This document shows, one piece after another, positions 13,838 to 14,373 of a stretch of 14,373 nt of DNA (positions within the stretch are counted from its first letter, which is position 1; each line of letters opens with the position of its first letter). The notes under the pieces are model-generated. The model worked only from the letters and a program-made list of their open reading frames with translations. It ran no database searches and was not told the origin of the DNA. This stretch comes from an uncultured Eubacteriales bacterium (lineage in GTDB: Bacteria > Bacillota > Clostridia > Oscillospirales > Oscillospiraceae). A program made the translations under genes and the position numbers. The stretch lies in NCBI GenBank assembly GCA_902475435.1, contig CABRZL010000049.1:1-14373 (forward strand), given 5' to 3'.

Positions 13838-13876
13838 AAAGGCGGGGCGGCATAAGCTGCCCTTCCTTTATTTTTT
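13838..13876. terminator. Rho-independent terminator between the small-gene cassette and the transferase gene
   Basis: Bases 13838-13851 pair with 13856-13869 around an ATAA loop. The inner GGGCGGC/GCTGCCC part is strong (one G-T pair) and the outer AAAGG/CCTTT part is separated from it by one mismatch and one wobble. TTTTTT follows on the plus strand, and the minus strand gives CTTTTTCG, so it can act in both directions. The right arm overlaps the stop codon of the opposing gene. Confidence 0.85.
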
Positions 13877-14373
13877 CGCGGTGGCATCCTGATCGTCCTT
13901 GGAATGTGTGGGGCTATCACTTTTTTGGGAAAGCAGCCTCAATGAGATAATCCCAATGGCAATTACCGCGACCAACACCATCAATGCTTTGCCAGAGCCG
14001 CTGGTGCTGACCATTACGGCACAGACCCCAAGCAATGATGCGGCTACATAAAGAATAGCAACACTTTGACGTTGATTGAAACCGACGTCGATCAACCTGT
14101 GATGGATATGGCTACGATCCGGATGCATAGGGCTGACATGGTGCCATATGCGTCGGATACAGGCAAAGGTAATATCAAACAGAGGAACTCCCAATACAAG
14201 AATTGGAACAGCAAAGGAAATAACTGTATAGAGTTTAAACAGACCACTGACGGACATACAAGCCAGCACGAAACCCAAAAAAGTAGCGCCAGTGTCACCC
14301 ATAAATATCTTGGCAGGATTAAGGTTATAGGGTAAAAACCCCAAACAGGAACCCAACAGAGCACCTAAAATCA
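13868..14373 (-). CDS. WecA/TagO/MraY-family glycosyl-1-phosphate transferase (5' end beyond window)
   Basis: Integral membrane enzyme that moves a sugar 1-phosphate, probably GlcNAc-1-P from UDP-GlcNAc, onto undecaprenyl phosphate to start wall teichoic acid or other cell-wall glycan synthesis. About 168 C-terminal codons are visible and the frame is open to the window edge, so the first half is missing. The conserved cytoplasmic motif NPAKIFMGDTGATFLGF, with its catalytic-site Asp, lies near the start of the visible part. PLFD and the His-rich loop HPDRSHIHHRL follow, typical of the WecA/TagO branch rather than MraY proper. Then come two more membrane helices and a short charged cytoplasmic tail. 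WecA-like versus TagO-like cannot be separated without the rest of the gene and its neighbours. Confidence 0.93.
   Translation of the reverse strand, partial: ILGALLGSCLGFLPYNLNPAKIFMGDTGATFLGFVLACMSVSGLFKLYTVISFAVPILVLGVPLFDITFACIRRIWHHVSPMHPDRSHIHHRLIDVGFNQRQSVAILYVAASLLGVCAVMVSTSGSGKALMVLVAVIAIGIISLRLLSQKSDSPTHSKDDQDATAKK

Noticed and set aside
13610..13855. Alternative 81-codon frame over the third small gene
   Set aside because: Its composition (many Arg, Gly, Ala and Pro) looks like out-of-frame reading and it overlaps the 69-residue frame, which has a proper ribosome binding site and a clear hydrophobic pattern.
1..14373. CRISPR array, tRNA, rRNA, insertion sequence or prophage
   Set aside because: No spaced direct repeats, tRNA-like folds, transposase or phage genes were seen on either strand; the genes are ordinary chromosomal types.

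Overview
The window looks like a chromosomal segment of an anaerobic low-to-medium-GC Firmicute in class Clostridia, most likely an Oscillospirales-type gut anaerobe. The clues are strong AGGAGG-type ribosome binding sites, consensus sigma-A promoters, a group A [FeFe] hydrogenase, a type III pantothenate kinase, a DivIVA-like protein and a DegV protein. The taxonomic placement is inference from gene content; no rRNA or other marker is present. I see no insertion sequence, phage gene, CRISPR array or tRNA. The content is mostly core or housekeeping, packed in short operons with little free space; no gene-free stretch exceeds 300 bases.

Layout. (1) Bases 1-1679, minus strand: a DivIVA-like coiled-coil protein, an iron-sulfur hydro-lyase (fumarase-type) beta subunit without its alpha partner next to it, and a DegV protein cut by the window edge. 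They are read from a promoter at 1720-1748. (2) Bases 1756-2380, plus strand: a single Nudix hydrolase (ADP-ribose pyrophosphatase type) with its own promoter placed back to back with the previous one, ending in a perfect 19-bp hairpin. (3) Bases 2381-6478, minus strand: a tightly coupled trio of MoxR-type AAA+ ATPase, DUF58 protein and a large membrane transglutaminase-like protein. (4) Bases 6743-10359, plus strand: a two-gene redox operon. Its first gene is a GltD/NfnL-like FAD/NAD(P) flavoprotein carrying the Fe-S end of a NuoF/HydB-type subunit on its N-terminus. Its second gene is a complete [FeFe] hydrogenase with the full F-cluster chain. (5) Bases 10490-11638, plus strand: a MalY/PatB-type PLP enzyme on its own. 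(6) Bases 11697-12969, minus strand: a YfcE/MJ0936-type phosphoesterase followed by pantothenate kinase CoaX. (7) Bases 13031-13832, plus strand: a cassette of three small unrecognised genes, the first two overlapping. (8) Bases 13868-14373, minus strand: the C-terminal part of a WecA/TagO/MraY-family glycosyl-1-phosphate transferase, cut by the window edge.

How it fits together. The hydrogenase pair is the most distinctive part. The flavoprotein can plausibly take electrons from NAD(P)H through FAD and Fe-S clusters and pass them to the hydrogenase, which makes H2 (or the reverse). It does this without the NuoE-like subunit and FMN/NADH domain found in the trimeric bifurcating HydABC enzymes. 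The MoxR/DUF58/transglutaminase trio is a widespread but poorly understood envelope-associated system. The three-gene small cassette at the end is the best candidate for something undescribed.
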